Assembly: GCF_010820665.1 (NCBI RefSeq)
Contig: NZ_JAAIKC010000004.1
Span: 349,626 to 413,625 of the forward strand
Origin: Paenibacillus sp. SYP-B3998
GTDB lineage: Bacteria > Bacillota > Bacilli > Paenibacillales > NBRC-103111
DNA length: 64,000 nucleotides
Reading direction: 5' to 3'
Shown here: positions 37,201 through 45,163 of the stretch, piece by piece
Position numbering within the stretch: position 1 is the first letter of the stretch
How the letters are laid out: each line of letters begins with the position of its first letter
Notes under the pieces: model-generated
Databases searched by the model: none
What the model was told of the DNA's origin: nothing
The model's input: the letters and a program-made list of their open reading frames with translations, nothing else
Program-made: the position numbers and the translations under genes

Positions 37201-37276
37201 GTGTCTCTTCTTGCCCTACATAGGGAAGATGGGCATGCAGAAGCAAAGCAACATAACCATGAGCGGTTGGGCTCAA
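34238..37276 (-). CDS. GH57 branching-enzyme domain fused to GT4 glycogen-synthase-like domain (copy 1)
   Basis: A 1012-residue cytoplasmic fusion. Residues 1-560 are a GH57 (alpha-glucan branching type, with DUF1957-like part): LLLHAHLPYV, the nucleophile in GIWLPECGYTP (Glu191) and the acid/base in CPYDAELFGHWWYEGP (Asp376). Residues 601-1000 are a GT-B GT4 domain: MLVWEYPPRVIGGLARAV, FLGRLVHEKGVHILI and SLYEPFGLVALEAM with the E-x7-E pair. One chain could thus lengthen and branch an alpha-1,4-glucan. It overlaps the DUF4912 gene by 4 bases. The GH57 part from about 35750 to 37000 is markedly GC-rich with Ala/Thr/Ser-rich inserts. A paralogue lies at 40839. Confidence 0.9.
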   Translation of the reverse strand: MSPTAHGYVALLLHAHLPYVGQEETRVTLEERWFFEAVIDSYLPLIDMLERLLEDGVRFRLTLSLSPPLLAMMENPLLQERLRKHLTALSELAKREVFRLWGDADFVPTAMLYQSRYRRLVKLYDRLGGDLITKFRSLRDTGCIELITCAATHAFLPLIKNDTALRAQLEAAVAEFRRHFGSAPAGIWLPECGYTPAVEPHLQALGLRYFVVDAHAHAQAVTASDAKARTGTPLRTQGGACAFARDLEAGAQVWSADSGYPSDADYREYYRDIGYDLGRAGGAEWDYIKPYVLPDGERIHTGLKYHRVTDTATGSDKAPYHPERAAQKAQQHAEHFVAARVTQLRRLASESEAWHTAAGERQPQASEPPIIVCPYDAELFGHWWYEGPQWLEAVLRGFDAARSSSSDVVVSTTTLGDYATAHAPTTEAELPVSSWGRGGYAEVWLQPRSQWVQPQLHAAEDRMILAARKYRDDSLLSVWQKRMLNQAARELMLAQSSDWTFILDAGTVTAYAEHRIKTHLEQCHLLLEHIDNSADNHSEYLSETLNRLERRSPVLRQISYQFYKEYNEHAFSLQEDFQESSQASADKILQASSQHSLARNKPLRILMLVWEYPPRVIGGLARAVCDLSKQLTLSGHTVHVITCHAPDSPSYEISDGVHIHRVQVLQSIQAINFLDWVFQMNMAFTDTILRLSQQNVAFDIVHAHDWLVVYAAKESKQMLGLPLLATIHATEFGRNQGNLEGDIQQRIHELEAKLTREADQIIACSLYMQAEVCQLFKLPICKVTRIPNGIESYRKPEPYSKTANPLLLLAISEAAGQDRIICFLGRLVHEKGVHILIAAMRLVLKRFPTAKLVIAGAGPAQDSLQLQAEHLGDRVYFTGFLDEDDKQMLLQAAEFCVFPSLYEPFGLVALEAMASRTPLIVSDIGGLAEIVEHGIDGCKVPADDVNALAWKMAEWLEHPELGDQLIEVAAAKVLTVFNWRDICDSTTAVYSEVMNRWVPNSGIFPSQQEIIK

Positions 37277-37800
37277 TCCGAATCGCCTCCAGGTTCTCTA
37301 TCTATCGCCTTCGGGATATACACCGAATAGGCTGAGAAATGTTCATAAGCTTCGGGTGTAATAACCCGGAAAGTTAAGGGGGGAAGCTGGCCTATACGAA
37401 GCTGGTCTTGGTTGACATGTGGAGCAGAAAGAGGAGACTCCACCTTATTAGAACGCAGAATCGGCAGAAATTGTCCGCGATCATTCAAAATGCCCAAATC
37501 TGCGATATAAACCCTCCCTTGATGAAATCCATGGAGAAAGCAGGATTCTCCCTGTGGAAGCGGAAGCTCGGATACTTCGCACGCGGTGCTCCCATCGAAA
37601 TGAAGTCCTGTGATGTCATACACACGTAAAGTAGGATGAAGCGACTGCCAAGTGAAACCGAAATGCTCTTGAATCATGTCGCGTTTCCTCGCAGAGAGCT
37701 GCCAATACACAAATAGTACGGAAGGTGATTGTACAAGCAGATGGAGCGTATCCCGATCCGGATGATCGAGGGAGAGGGCTTGGGTAGAAATCGGACTCAC
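37273..37800 (-). CDS. DUF4912 protein (copy 1)
   Basis: A 175-residue protein of family DUF4912: HLLVQSPSVLFVYWQLSARKRDMI near the start, then LRVYDIT, a GESCFLHGFHQGRVYIADLG block and the ILRSNKVESP motif. The pattern is like a carbohydrate-binding or sensor-like beta fold; no function is established to my knowledge. ATGA overlap with the GH57-GT4 gene means translational coupling. Start GTG. The paralogue at 43674 has the same place before the second fusion gene. Confidence 0.8.
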   Translation of the reverse strand: MSPISTQALSLDHPDRDTLHLLVQSPSVLFVYWQLSARKRDMIQEHFGFTWQSLHPTLRVYDITGLHFDGSTACEVSELPLPQGESCFLHGFHQGRVYIADLGILNDRGQFLPILRSNKVESPLSAPHVNQDQLRIGQLPPLTFRVITPEAYEHFSAYSVYIPKAIDREPGGDSD

Positions 37801-37867
37801 CTTTTCTCTAGAGAGGTTGTAATTTCATGCTCACTTTGAGCAACATTGTAGCATATGCATCAGGTAA

Positions 37868-37904
37868 ACGAAAAATCTCCGCCTTCTAGAAGGGGAGATT
37901 GGGT
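37868..37904 (-). terminator. Terminator between KTSC-like and DUF4912 genes
   Basis: Minus strand AATCTCCCCTTC pairs with GAAGGCGGAGATT with one mismatch or bulge, then TTTTCG. It may separate the two halves of the glucan cluster. Confidence 0.65.
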
Positions 37905-37912
37905 TGTATCCT

Positions 37913-38131
37913 TCACTGAGCGGGGGGACGCCCTTCTATGTACCTGGTCTCCGTAAGTCGCATTAGAGAGTCGTACCGATTCGTCGAGGTTACAATCAAT
38001 AGATAATCATCCTCTTTCACATTGCTGTAAGATGCCTTAAAACCGGTATGATATTGGACAGTCATGCTAGAGGATTGATCGTCATACTCCACATAAGCGA
38101 TTTGCCTGGAAACGATAGGAATCATGTTCAT
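37913..38131 (-). CDS. Small KTSC-like protein
   Basis: A 72-residue protein: IPIVSRQIAYVEYDDQSSSM then VQYHTGFKASYSNVKEDDY. The order of strands resembles the KTSC domain (YDxxxxxLxVxFxxG..YxYxxVP), found in small proteins and with lysyl-tRNA synthetase. The match is partial. ATG after GGAGAG. It is flanked by terminators on both sides, so it may be a separate unit within the cluster. Confidence 0.6.
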   Translation of the reverse strand: MNMIPIVSRQIAYVEYDDQSSSMTVQYHTGFKASYSNVKEDDYLLIVTSTNRYDSLMRLTETRYIEGRPPAQ

Positions 38132-38157
38132 GCCGCTCTCTCCTTCATCTTAAGACT

Positions 38158-38201
38158 CCGAAAAATCCGTCTTCAGGTCTCCTGAAAAGAGCGGATTTTC
38201 T
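38158..38201 (-). terminator. Terminator after the nucleotidyltransferase gene
   Basis: AAAATCCGCTCTTTTCAGG pairs with CCTGAAGACGGATTTT around a short loop, with T-run on the minus strand. Confidence 0.75.
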
Positions 38202-38216
38202 GTTATCAATATATGT

Positions 38217-40625
38217 TTACTGAAGCTCATTTAGAATGTGTTCCCGGTAGGTCTCCACAAGAGATTGGGCGATCAGTGGACTCGTTGATTGAGCGACTAA
38301 CCGAAAGACGGGATCGTCCGCATCAGGCAGCAGAAGCACCCATCCATCCTCGTGATAAAACTTGATGCCATCGACTACATCCACTCGCGTATCTTTTGTG
38401 CGTTCCATTAGGCTTCGCATCACTTGACCTTTGTTAGCCCAAGGACAATCGATTCGTGCCCGGTGGAGATGAAAGCTTGGAAACAAGGAAAGGAGCTCAG
38501 AGAAGGGGACTCCGGTTCTTCCCAAATACAGCAGGACCAATCCGACGGCAAATAAGGAATCGAACAAAGGGTGCATGCGGGCTTGTTCCGTTGCTTCCAA
38601 TATGGCGCGGGACCATTCTTTCGTTCGAATGATAGTAGCTCCAAGGCTCTCGGCCATGCTTTCCAAAAGATGCGGCGCGCTGACTGGTGCACCGATGGTT
38701 GCTCCGGGACGGTTGTGCAAATAACACAAGTAGAGGAAGACGGTTTGTAGATCATCATCAACCGTTATTCCATGCTCTGTTAGTAACTGCATACCTCGAC
38801 CGTCATCGTTCAAGCGCAGACCCAGGTGCGCTTCGGAAAGGGGGACGAAGGCATGAAGCGACTCCTGTAAGCTCGATGTCGTTACATGTATAGCTTCAAC
38901 GCCTAATTTTTCAAAGAAGGGAACAAGGAATGTTTGCAGCCATGGACTTGCTTCGATGACGGCGCGAAGGGGGGGAGCCTTCTTACGATCCTGTTCATTC
39001 GAAATTTCGCTAGCTAATGCATCGAGGTAGGTCCCAATCCAATATTCTTCTTGCTTGTAGCTTCCGATTTGCTCCGTCGAGGCTCTTCTATAGTCCTCCT
39101 GCCAATAGCTATTCTCTACTTTACGCTCTGCTGATCTTGTAATCGGCAGTCCTTCCGCATCTATGCAGGCAATCGAGCATAGCTCGCTTTTGCAGCCTGA
39201 CCAATCGATATGAATACCTCCTGCTGTGCCTAATCGGCAGATAGCGAAGCTGGCTGCTGGAGCAATGGCATCCCCCAAGTCTATGACATTAGCTCCTACC
39301 GATTGAAGGCTAGCTGCGATTGTTCGTTTCAGCAGACGGGTGAATGGATGCGGTGAACAGCTAACCGTTAAGGTTTGGCCAATGGCTAAGCCAGCTCCGT
39401 AAGCGGTGGCGAATTTCGCCACGAATTCCGGCGTTATATCTAGATTGGGCACTCCGCTGATCCCGTGCGTCTTAAATAAAGATTTAGAAGCATTATCTCC
39501 CCAAATAAAAGAAGTATGAAGCCGCGTGTTTTGGCGTATTTGTTTATGGGGCCAAATTTTCACATTCGGTTGTATGTGGCTGCCAGCTCCGATAACAACA
39601 TGGTTTCCGATAACGGAACCTTCCCCTAAAAATGAAGCTTTATGACTAATAATTCGACTAGTCAATGTAGAGCCGCTCAGTTCGTTATGCTCAGCAATAT
39701 GATTGTTATCCCATAGAACACTTCGAGTCAGGACGCTGCCTTTGGAAAGTCGATTGTTTTTACCAATGATGCAGTACTCACCGATTTCTACATCTTCCTC
39801 AAGGGTACATCCCTCTCCAATGTAAGCGGGTCCGATTAGTCGTGTGCTCTCGTTTGTTGCAACGCCCTCTGCAAGATAAATGCCAGGTCGAATTTGTTTG
39901 CCAGGCATGTTGAGCTGGACTCTTCCATCGAGCATATCAAACTGGGTTTGACGGTACTGCTCTAGATTACCGATATCCGACCAGTAGCCAGAGCTAATAT
40001 AGCCGTACAGGCCACTTTGTTCTTGCAGTAATGTAGGGAAGAGATGTTGGCTAAAATCAAATTCTTTGCCATGCGGGACTCGTTCTATCGTCTCTGGTTC
40101 TAAAATGTAAATGCCGGTATTAACGGTATCACTGAATACTTCTCCCCAGCTTGGTTTTTCTAAAAATCTGATAATCTGGCCTTCGTCGTCGGTCATGACA
40201 ACCCCATATTCCAAGGGCTGATTCACGCGTGTGAGCACTAAGGTCGCTTTAGCTTGCCTCTGTTTGTGAAAAGCCAAGGGCTGTTCCAAATTAAAGTCTG
40301 TTAAGGCATCGCCACTTATGACGATAAACGTTTCGTCAAGAAAGGCTTGGGCATTTTTGACACTGCCTGCTGTACCAAGGGGCGTAGTTTCCTCGAAATA
40401 TTGTATATTCACACCATAGGCATGTCCGTCTCCGAAATAGTCGCGAATAACATCAGGTTTATACTGCATCGTGACGGCGATATCGTGGATTCCATATTTC
40501 TTTAATAGATCAACAATGTACGCCATGCAGGGTTTGCCGATAAGAGGCACCATGGGCTTGGGGAGATGACAAGTTAGGGGCCGAAGTCGTGTTCCTCTGC
40601 CTCCGGCCATAATCACAGCCTTCAT
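38217..40625 (-). CDS. Sugar-1-P nucleotidyltransferase fused to degenerate phosphohexomutase domain
   Basis: An 802-residue fusion. Residues 1-235 are a nucleotidyltransferase with [12 protein letters not shown] and [13 protein letters not shown], similar to mannose-1-P guanylyl- and glucose-1-P transferases. Residues 245-370 form a left-handed beta-helix of hexapeptide repeats. Residues 380-800 are a phosphomannomutase/phosphoglucomutase-type domain. In that domain the phosphoserine loop, normally TASHNP, reads DWSGCK (the Ser kept at about 476), and the metal loop DGDADR reads NDDGRG. The mutase half may be inactive or altered. It would supply GDP-mannose or ADP/UDP-glucose to the neighbours. 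The ribosome site is the end of the four-copy hairpin repeat. Confidence 0.88.
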   Translation of the reverse strand: MKAVIMAGGRGTRLRPLTCHLPKPMVPLIGKPCMAYIVDLLKKYGIHDIAVTMQYKPDVIRDYFGDGHAYGVNIQYFEETTPLGTAGSVKNAQAFLDETFIVISGDALTDFNLEQPLAFHKQRQAKATLVLTRVNQPLEYGVVMTDDEGQIIRFLEKPSWGEVFSDTVNTGIYILEPETIERVPHGKEFDFSQHLFPTLLQEQSGLYGYISSGYWSDIGNLEQYRQTQFDMLDGRVQLNMPGKQIRPGIYLAEGVATNESTRLIGPAYIGEGCTLEEDVEIGEYCIIGKNNRLSKGSVLTRSVLWDNNHIAEHNELSGSTLTSRIISHKASFLGEGSVIGNHVVIGAGSHIQPNVKIWPHKQIRQNTRLHTSFIWGDNASKSLFKTHGISGVPNLDITPEFVAKFATAYGAGLAIGQTLTVSCSPHPFTRLLKRTIAASLQSVGANVIDLGDAIAPAASFAICRLGTAGGIHIDWSGCKSELCSIACIDAEGLPITRSAERKVENSYWQEDYRRASTEQIGSYKQEEYWIGTYLDALASEISNEQDRKKAPPLRAVIEASPWLQTFLVPFFEKLGVEAIHVTTSSLQESLHAFVPLSEAHLGLRLNDDGRGMQLLTEHGITVDDDLQTVFLYLCYLHNRPGATIGAPVSAPHLLESMAESLGATIIRTKEWSRAILEATEQARMHPLFDSLFAVGLVLLYLGRTGVPFSELLSLFPSFHLHRARIDCPWANKGQVMRSLMERTKDTRVDVVDGIKFYHEDGWVLLLPDADDPVFRLVAQSTSPLIAQSLVETYREHILNELQ

Positions 40626-40640
40626 TAGTTAAACCTCCTA

Positions 40641-40800
40641 AGAGCTTTCCTTTAGGAAAGCTTTCTTCGTAAGCATGCACTGAGCTTTCCTTTAGGAAAG
40701 CTTTCTTCGTAAGCATGCACTGAGCTTTCCTTTAGGAAAGCTTTCTTCGTAAGCATGCACTGAGCTTTCCTTTAGGAAAGCTTTCTTCGTAAGCATGAAC
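40641..40800 (-). repeat. Four tandem 40-bp hairpin repeats before the nucleotidyltransferase gene
   Basis: Four nearly identical 40-base units (40641-40680, 40681-40720, 40721-40760, 40761-40800) plus a short partial copy to about 40809. On the minus strand each begins CTTACGAAGAAAGCTTTCC and contains the hairpin AGCTTTCC-TAAA-GGAAAGCT. Internal units end CTCAGTGCATG. The last unit ends CTCTTAGGAGG, the ribosome site of the gene starting at 40625. The same layout occurs at 5400-5480 and 44341-44381. Confidence 0.95.
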
Positions 40801-40838
40801 TGAGCTTTAGTATTGCTTTAGCAAGTGTTTTCTGCCTA

Positions 40839-43664
40839 TCAGGTGCTCCCAACCCATTCTGATTGATGAGATGTCAGGTTATGATAGTCTTGCTGCACGT
40901 TCTTTGCGATATTGCTCCATTGGTAGTGCTCCTGTAAGGTGTAGTAGGCGGCATCCGCCATCTTGGCTCCTTGAGCAGGGTGCAGTAGAATTTCTGTAAT
41001 GTGCCACGCCAAAGATTCGGTGTGACCAGGGAGTGCTTTGTAGCCTTCGATGCCATGCTGTATGATTTCCGCTAGACCGCCTGTATCAGAAACAACGAGG
41101 GGCTTATGGTTCGCCATTGCCTCTAAAGCTACGATTCCGAATGGTTCGTATAGGCTTGGAATCACACATACATCAGCTGCATGATAAAGCTGAGAGCGGT
41201 AAGCATCATCAACAAAACCTGTAAACCAAACTCGATCGCCCAAGTAAGCCGCTTGTTTGCGAAGCTCTTGTTCCATAGGTCCTGAACCGGCAATGACTAG
41301 ACGAGCATATGGTATTTGAGAAAGAATGGCCGGCATTGCATCGATAAGGACTTGAATTCCTTTCTCATACACGAGGCGTCCAATGTAGAAAATAACTCGG
41401 TCGTGATGATTCAAGAAATCAACATTTTTGACTAAGTCTATATTTGAACTTGGTATTTGAATGCCGTTTGGGTACACGTTTACTTTCTCGTGCGGCAGAC
41501 TGAAAATGTGTTGAACCTCAGCTTTCATATAAGTGCTACATACATAAACCCGATTGGCCTCGTAAGTCAGCTGCCATTCGATCTGATGAATTTTGCGTTG
41601 GAAGTCGGTTGTTAATCGCCCTTGATTTCGGCCCCATTCCGTTGCATGAATGGTCGCCACGAGTGGTAAGTCGAAGCTCAATTTGATTTCTCTGGCCGTA
41701 TGCATAACCATCCAATCATGCGCATGCAGGAGATCAATCCGCCCTCCGTGCTCTTTCCAAAGCAGAAGGTGATCAATCATCGCAAGGTTCATTTCGAACG
41801 TCCAATGATAAAAGTGCGTATCGCCAGAAGAGTCGATAGGGAGTCTGTGAATGTATACTCCATTTAGTTTTTCAAAGCTCGGTGCGCCATAATGGGACGT
41901 TGTGAGCACATGTACGACTTCTCCTTCAGCCGCAAGTGCTTCGGATAGTTCGTGTACAGCTCGTGAAAGACCTCCGACCTTCTTAGGCGGATACTCCCAT
42001 GAGAGCATGAACACGTTCGGGCGGTGCTTTGTTTCTTCTAACAGCGTTTCCCAATCGTCCAGATTTGGAATAATAGGAATCGGAGAGGCACGATGGAGGC
42101 TTACGTAATCTTGATAGTTGATTTCAGGAAAGCAGTTATCGTTCGCTTCCAAAGCGGCTAAATCAACCTCGTCTACTTGTTCTCGCTCAATTTGATCGCA
42201 TAGATGGTGGAAGCAAGCCAAGTGGTTTTTCGTCCTCTTAACGGCATAATCGACAACGGTTTGTGCATCCATGATGAACGCCCAATCACTGCTCTGTGCT
42301 AGCAGCAGCTCTCTTGCCGCTTGATTTAGAGCCCGTTTGAGTAAGCTTGCTTGAAGGTGCGCATGATTGATTAAGTGTTCGTGTTTCGTTGCCAATCGAA
42401 TCAGACGTTCCTCTGCTTGATGCAAATGACGATAAATCCAATCATTATTTCCCTGCAGCCATACTTCGGCTGAATGGTTTCGCCCCCAACTGGACTCATT
42501 CAATTTGCCAACATCAGCTATCGGATACTCGTGAAGATATTCATTGGGCGTAATCATTTTAATAGTTTGCTGTTCGTGAAAGATTTTACGGCATAGCCTT
42601 TCGATCCAAAGAGGACCTTCATACCACCAGTGGCCGAACAGCTCTGCATTGTAAGGTGACACGATGAGGGGCTTGCGATCCAGCCAACGATGCCAATGCT
42701 CAGCTTGCTTCTGACGATTAAACAGAAAATCGGCGGCATGCTCGCTCACTTTCTCCGAAGCCCGATCGGGCTGATAGGGCTCTCGGTGGCTGCCTTTGAC
42801 TGTCATGCGATAATATTTGATGCAGCCCAGATCCCAATCGCGGTGATACTCCCGATAATTGAAGTCTCCGGGATAACCGTCCTCGGAACTCCAAATTTGC
42901 CTGGTTGATTCTGGATCCCGCGGGAAGGCACTAACGCCATAAGGCGTCATGAGCGGAGCGTATAGTTCTCGGTTAGGCTGCGGAGAAGCCAAAGCGACTG
43001 CAGCGGAATCAGAGAAAAAGTAATCAATGCCGTACTGTTTCAGAATGCGGTCAATGCCTGGAGTGAAGCCGCATTCGGGCAGCCAAATGCCACGTGGCTT
43101 TGTATGGAAGTATCGCTCATAATCGCGAACTGCTGTTGCGATTTGCGCTTTGATCGCTTCTTCCGTTTTCATGAGAGGAAGGAAGCCATGCGTAGCAGCG
43201 GAAGTGACGATTTCGATATAACCCGCATCTTGGAAATGTTTGAACCTTGTAATGACATCGCCATGACAGCTTTCGTAGAGCGCTTGGATTTCCCGGAAAC
43301 GCGCAGCATAGCGCTGTGCAAGCGGCAGCAGCGCTTTGTTTTTTTGCAGTCTGATTTGCTCCTTGTCGGCAAGCTCGATTAGCTTATCAAGGTAAGAACG
43401 ATATCTGGCTTGCATCAAGGGATCGCTGAAAAGGGAGAGCAGGGTGGGTGTCATTGAGAAGGTAATACGGAAATCAACTTGATCAGCGATAAGTCGATCC
43501 ATCATTTCAACGAGCGGTAGATAAGTTTCGGTCATGGCTTCGTGAAACCAACGTTCTTCGATGTAATCATCCCGGTCAGCGTGACGAATATAGGGCAGGT
43601 GCGCATGTAGGACAAGCGCAAAATAGCCATTGAGTTCAGGCTTTTTTTTGATCCGATTGAACAT
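40839..43664 (-). CDS. GH57 domain fused to GT4 glycogen-synthase-like domain (copy 2)
   Basis: A 941-residue paralogue of the 34238 fusion. The GH57 part (about 1-520) has VLHAHLPYIRHAD and GIWLPECGFTP (nucleophile Glu197). The second catalytic motif reads SPYNAELFGHWWYEGP: Asn339 replaces the acid/base Asp seen in copy 1. The GT4 part (about 549-930) is intact: SWEYPPKKVGGLSRAV, YIGRLVYEKGIQVLI, SLYEPFGIVALEAM. So the chain-synthesis half may work while the branching half may be dead or altered. ATG after GAGGTGACG. It lies 9 bases behind the second DUF4912 gene. Average GC is lower than in copy 1. Confidence 0.88.
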   Translation of the reverse strand: MFNRIKKKPELNGYFALVLHAHLPYIRHADRDDYIEERWFHEAMTETYLPLVEMMDRLIADQVDFRITFSMTPTLLSLFSDPLMQARYRSYLDKLIELADKEQIRLQKNKALLPLAQRYAARFREIQALYESCHGDVITRFKHFQDAGYIEIVTSAATHGFLPLMKTEEAIKAQIATAVRDYERYFHTKPRGIWLPECGFTPGIDRILKQYGIDYFFSDSAAVALASPQPNRELYAPLMTPYGVSAFPRDPESTRQIWSSEDGYPGDFNYREYHRDWDLGCIKYYRMTVKGSHREPYQPDRASEKVSEHAADFLFNRQKQAEHWHRWLDRKPLIVSPYNAELFGHWWYEGPLWIERLCRKIFHEQQTIKMITPNEYLHEYPIADVGKLNESSWGRNHSAEVWLQGNNDWIYRHLHQAEERLIRLATKHEHLINHAHLQASLLKRALNQAARELLLAQSSDWAFIMDAQTVVDYAVKRTKNHLACFHHLCDQIEREQVDEVDLAALEANDNCFPEINYQDYVSLHRASPIPIIPNLDDWETLLEETKHRPNVFMLSWEYPPKKVGGLSRAVHELSEALAAEGEVVHVLTTSHYGAPSFEKLNGVYIHRLPIDSSGDTHFYHWTFEMNLAMIDHLLLWKEHGGRIDLLHAHDWMVMHTAREIKLSFDLPLVATIHATEWGRNQGRLTTDFQRKIHQIEWQLTYEANRVYVCSTYMKAEVQHIFSLPHEKVNVYPNGIQIPSSNIDLVKNVDFLNHHDRVIFYIGRLVYEKGIQVLIDAMPAILSQIPYARLVIAGSGPMEQELRKQAAYLGDRVWFTGFVDDAYRSQLYHAADVCVIPSLYEPFGIVALEAMANHKPLVVSDTGGLAEIIQHGIEGYKALPGHTESLAWHITEILLHPAQGAKMADAAYYTLQEHYQWSNIAKNVQQDYHNLTSHQSEWVGST

Positions 43665-43673
43665 GCAGCATCG

Positions 43674-44180
43674 TCACCTCATAGTGGGAGAATAGGCTTG
43701 AATATTTTCGAAGAAATGCGGTGTAATTCGATTGTATACATGATTTGAATTAGCTTCTGTAACAACGTGTTGAATCGGATCCCCCCATAGGGCCACGGCA
43801 TCTTTGGGAGTTGCCACGGAGTTAGAGCGAAGCAAGGGAATGAACTCGTGTTCCCATGAGTAAGTGCCAATATCGACCAAATAGGTGCGATCGGCTTTAA
43901 GATTGTGAAGGTACCAATTGTGGGCTTCAGGTGTCGTCGTTACGTCCTGATAAGTATGGGCATTGCTGCCGTTAAAAAGGATGCAGGTCACATCGTAAAC
44001 GCGCAGGACTTTAGGCATTGTTCCATAATCACATTCAAAGTGCTGCGAGATGAGCCATCTCCGTCTGTCACTAATTTCCCAGTATACATATAGCGTGTGA
44101 GCATCTACTGCCATAAGATGAAGCAAGTCCTTATGATAGCGATCAGGCATCTCGAATTCGGCGATAGGCAGAGCCTTCAA
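43674..44180 (-). CDS. DUF4912 protein (copy 2)
   Basis: A 168-residue paralogue of the 37273 protein: LLHLMAVDAHTLYVYWEISDRRRW, VLRVYDVT, TYLVDIGTYSWEHEFIPLLRSN. The Tyr-Trp strand and the LRSN motif are shared. The start is TTG after GAGGAGG. It opens the second cassette, 9 bases before the GH57-GT4 gene. The fixed pairing suggests that DUF4912 proteins assist the fusion enzymes. Confidence 0.8.
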   Translation of the reverse strand: MKALPIAEFEMPDRYHKDLLHLMAVDAHTLYVYWEISDRRRWLISQHFECDYGTMPKVLRVYDVTCILFNGSNAHTYQDVTTTPEAHNWYLHNLKADRTYLVDIGTYSWEHEFIPLLRSNSVATPKDAVALWGDPIQHVVTEANSNHVYNRITPHFFENIQAYSPTMR

Positions 44181-44233
44181 ATGAAGTCCTCCTCGTTCAA
44201 GTCATTTGACTGTTTTCAGGATTCGCTTCTGCT

Positions 44234-44261
44234 TTGAAATTTATGCGTTGTTTGTTAAAAT
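44234..44261 (+). promoter_or_regulatory. Candidate promoter for the 44389 gene
   Basis: TTGAAA (44234-44239), 16 bases, TAAAAT (44256-44261). The transcript would carry the single hairpin unit at 44341-44381. Confidence 0.5.
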
Positions 44262-44340
44262 CTACACCTACAGGAAAAAAGGAATTTCAAGGTGTCCTGA
44301 CGAATATATTTGGGGTAATCCGGGTGAACAAAAGTTTAAG

Positions 44341-44381
44341 CTTACGATGCAAGCTTTCTTAACAGAAAGCTCTAAGGGAGG
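44341..44381 (+). repeat. Single hairpin repeat unit ending in a ribosome site
   Basis: It begins CTTACGATGC, holds the hairpin AGCTTTCT-TAAC-AGAAAGCT, and ends CTCTAAGGGAGG, the ribosome site of the gene starting at 44389. The frame is the same as at 5440-5480 and 40641-40680, with different but complementary stem bases. Confidence 0.75.
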
Positions 44382-44388
44382 GAGATCC

Positions 44389-44811
44389 ATGAGTTTTTGT
44401 TGTGGAGCCAGTATGATCGGAACGAAAGGAACTTTGAAGCACATTCGTACACAAATCCACAATGTGCCGATACTCTTTTGCCCGGTATGTCACCGCATTG
44501 AAGTTCATTATCTTGTAGAGAACGAATATGAGATATTAGCGGAATACGCCCATGGCGATGGGGCAGCCGAGGTAGATTTTGTTGAATATGTAGATGGCAA
44601 AGACCATATGCTGCATGACAATTGCGTAAATCATGAGGGCGAAGAGCCATTAGATATTGTACGCAGTCAGATTGACATGGCACTGGACCTGATGAGTGTT
44701 GCTCAAACAATCGGAGATACCGAGTGGGAAGATCAGCTCAAGAAGCGTTTAAAGATGCTTAGTTTGCGCAGAGATAGGCTCAAAAATAAAAAAACCTCCA
44801 AGCATATGTAG
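44389..44811 (+). CDS. Small zinc-finger-like hypothetical protein
   Basis: A 140-residue protein. MSFCCGASMIG, then VPILFCPVCHRIEVHY at about 28-43, give a Cys pair at each end of an N-terminal beta unit, like the YgiT/MqsA type zinc finger. The rest is acidic and helical (EEPLDIVRSQIDMALDLMSV) with a basic end. The ATG at 44389 is chosen because AGGGAGG precedes it; the open frame further upstream includes the promoter. No toxin partner is adjacent. Function unknown. Confidence 0.75.
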   Translation: MSFCCGASMIGTKGTLKHIRTQIHNVPILFCPVCHRIEVHYLVENEYEILAEYAHGDGAAEVDFVEYVDGKDHMLHDNCVNHEGEEPLDIVRSQIDMALDLMSVAQTIGDTEWEDQLKKRLKMLSLRRDRLKNKKTSKHM

Positions 44812-44816
44812 GAGGT

Positions 44817-45112
44817 TCACTCGATATAACAGCCGCTTTCCTTCCAATTCGAAGGATAAGCGGCTGTTTCTTTGTAGAAGATCAACACAGGAGGTCTTGC
44901 AGCAAGTTGGCAAACTCTTTTTGCAAGTTCCGGCTTAATGGTATTTTCGAAGACAAATGCTTCATATGAATCAGAAATCTGCGTGAAGTGGGGAAACCTT
45001 GCTTTCTGGATAGCAATCTGAAACTTCGGGAAAAGAACGGGTTTTGCTAAAAAGTATAGAGAGCCTAGATCATGGAATGAAGTCAGCACATGGTCAATAT
45101 TCGTTGTCCACT
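44817..45112 (-). pseudogene. Possible methyltransferase C-terminal remnant
   Basis: The minus-strand frame reads WTTNIDHVLTSFHDLGSLYF and continues LAKPVLFPKFQIA. This resembles the C-terminal part of a class I SAM-dependent methyltransferase (LTSFHDxGALxxxxKxxPW). A stop lies directly upstream (45111-45113) and the SAM-binding half is absent. The last 60 codons do not match and may be random read-through into the terminator. Weak call. Confidence 0.3.
44829..44873 (+). terminator. Terminator after the 44389 gene
   Basis: ACAGCCGCTT with TCCTTC pairs with GAAGGA and AAGCGGCTGT, then TTCTTTG. A smaller AACCTCC/GGAGGTT hairpin overlaps the stop codon just before it. Confidence 0.75.
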
Positions 45113-45163
45113 AACCATAATCACTTTATGGCTGCATTCTCGTAGCTATGGTGAGGTTGAGAA

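Noticed and set aside
40641..40800. CRISPR array
   Set aside because: The 40-base units are directly abutting with no unique spacers, and no cas genes are present.
34238..43664. Horizontally acquired island for the whole glucan cluster
   Set aside because: The GC-rich part covers only one domain of one gene; no integrase, tRNA or direct repeats flank the cluster.
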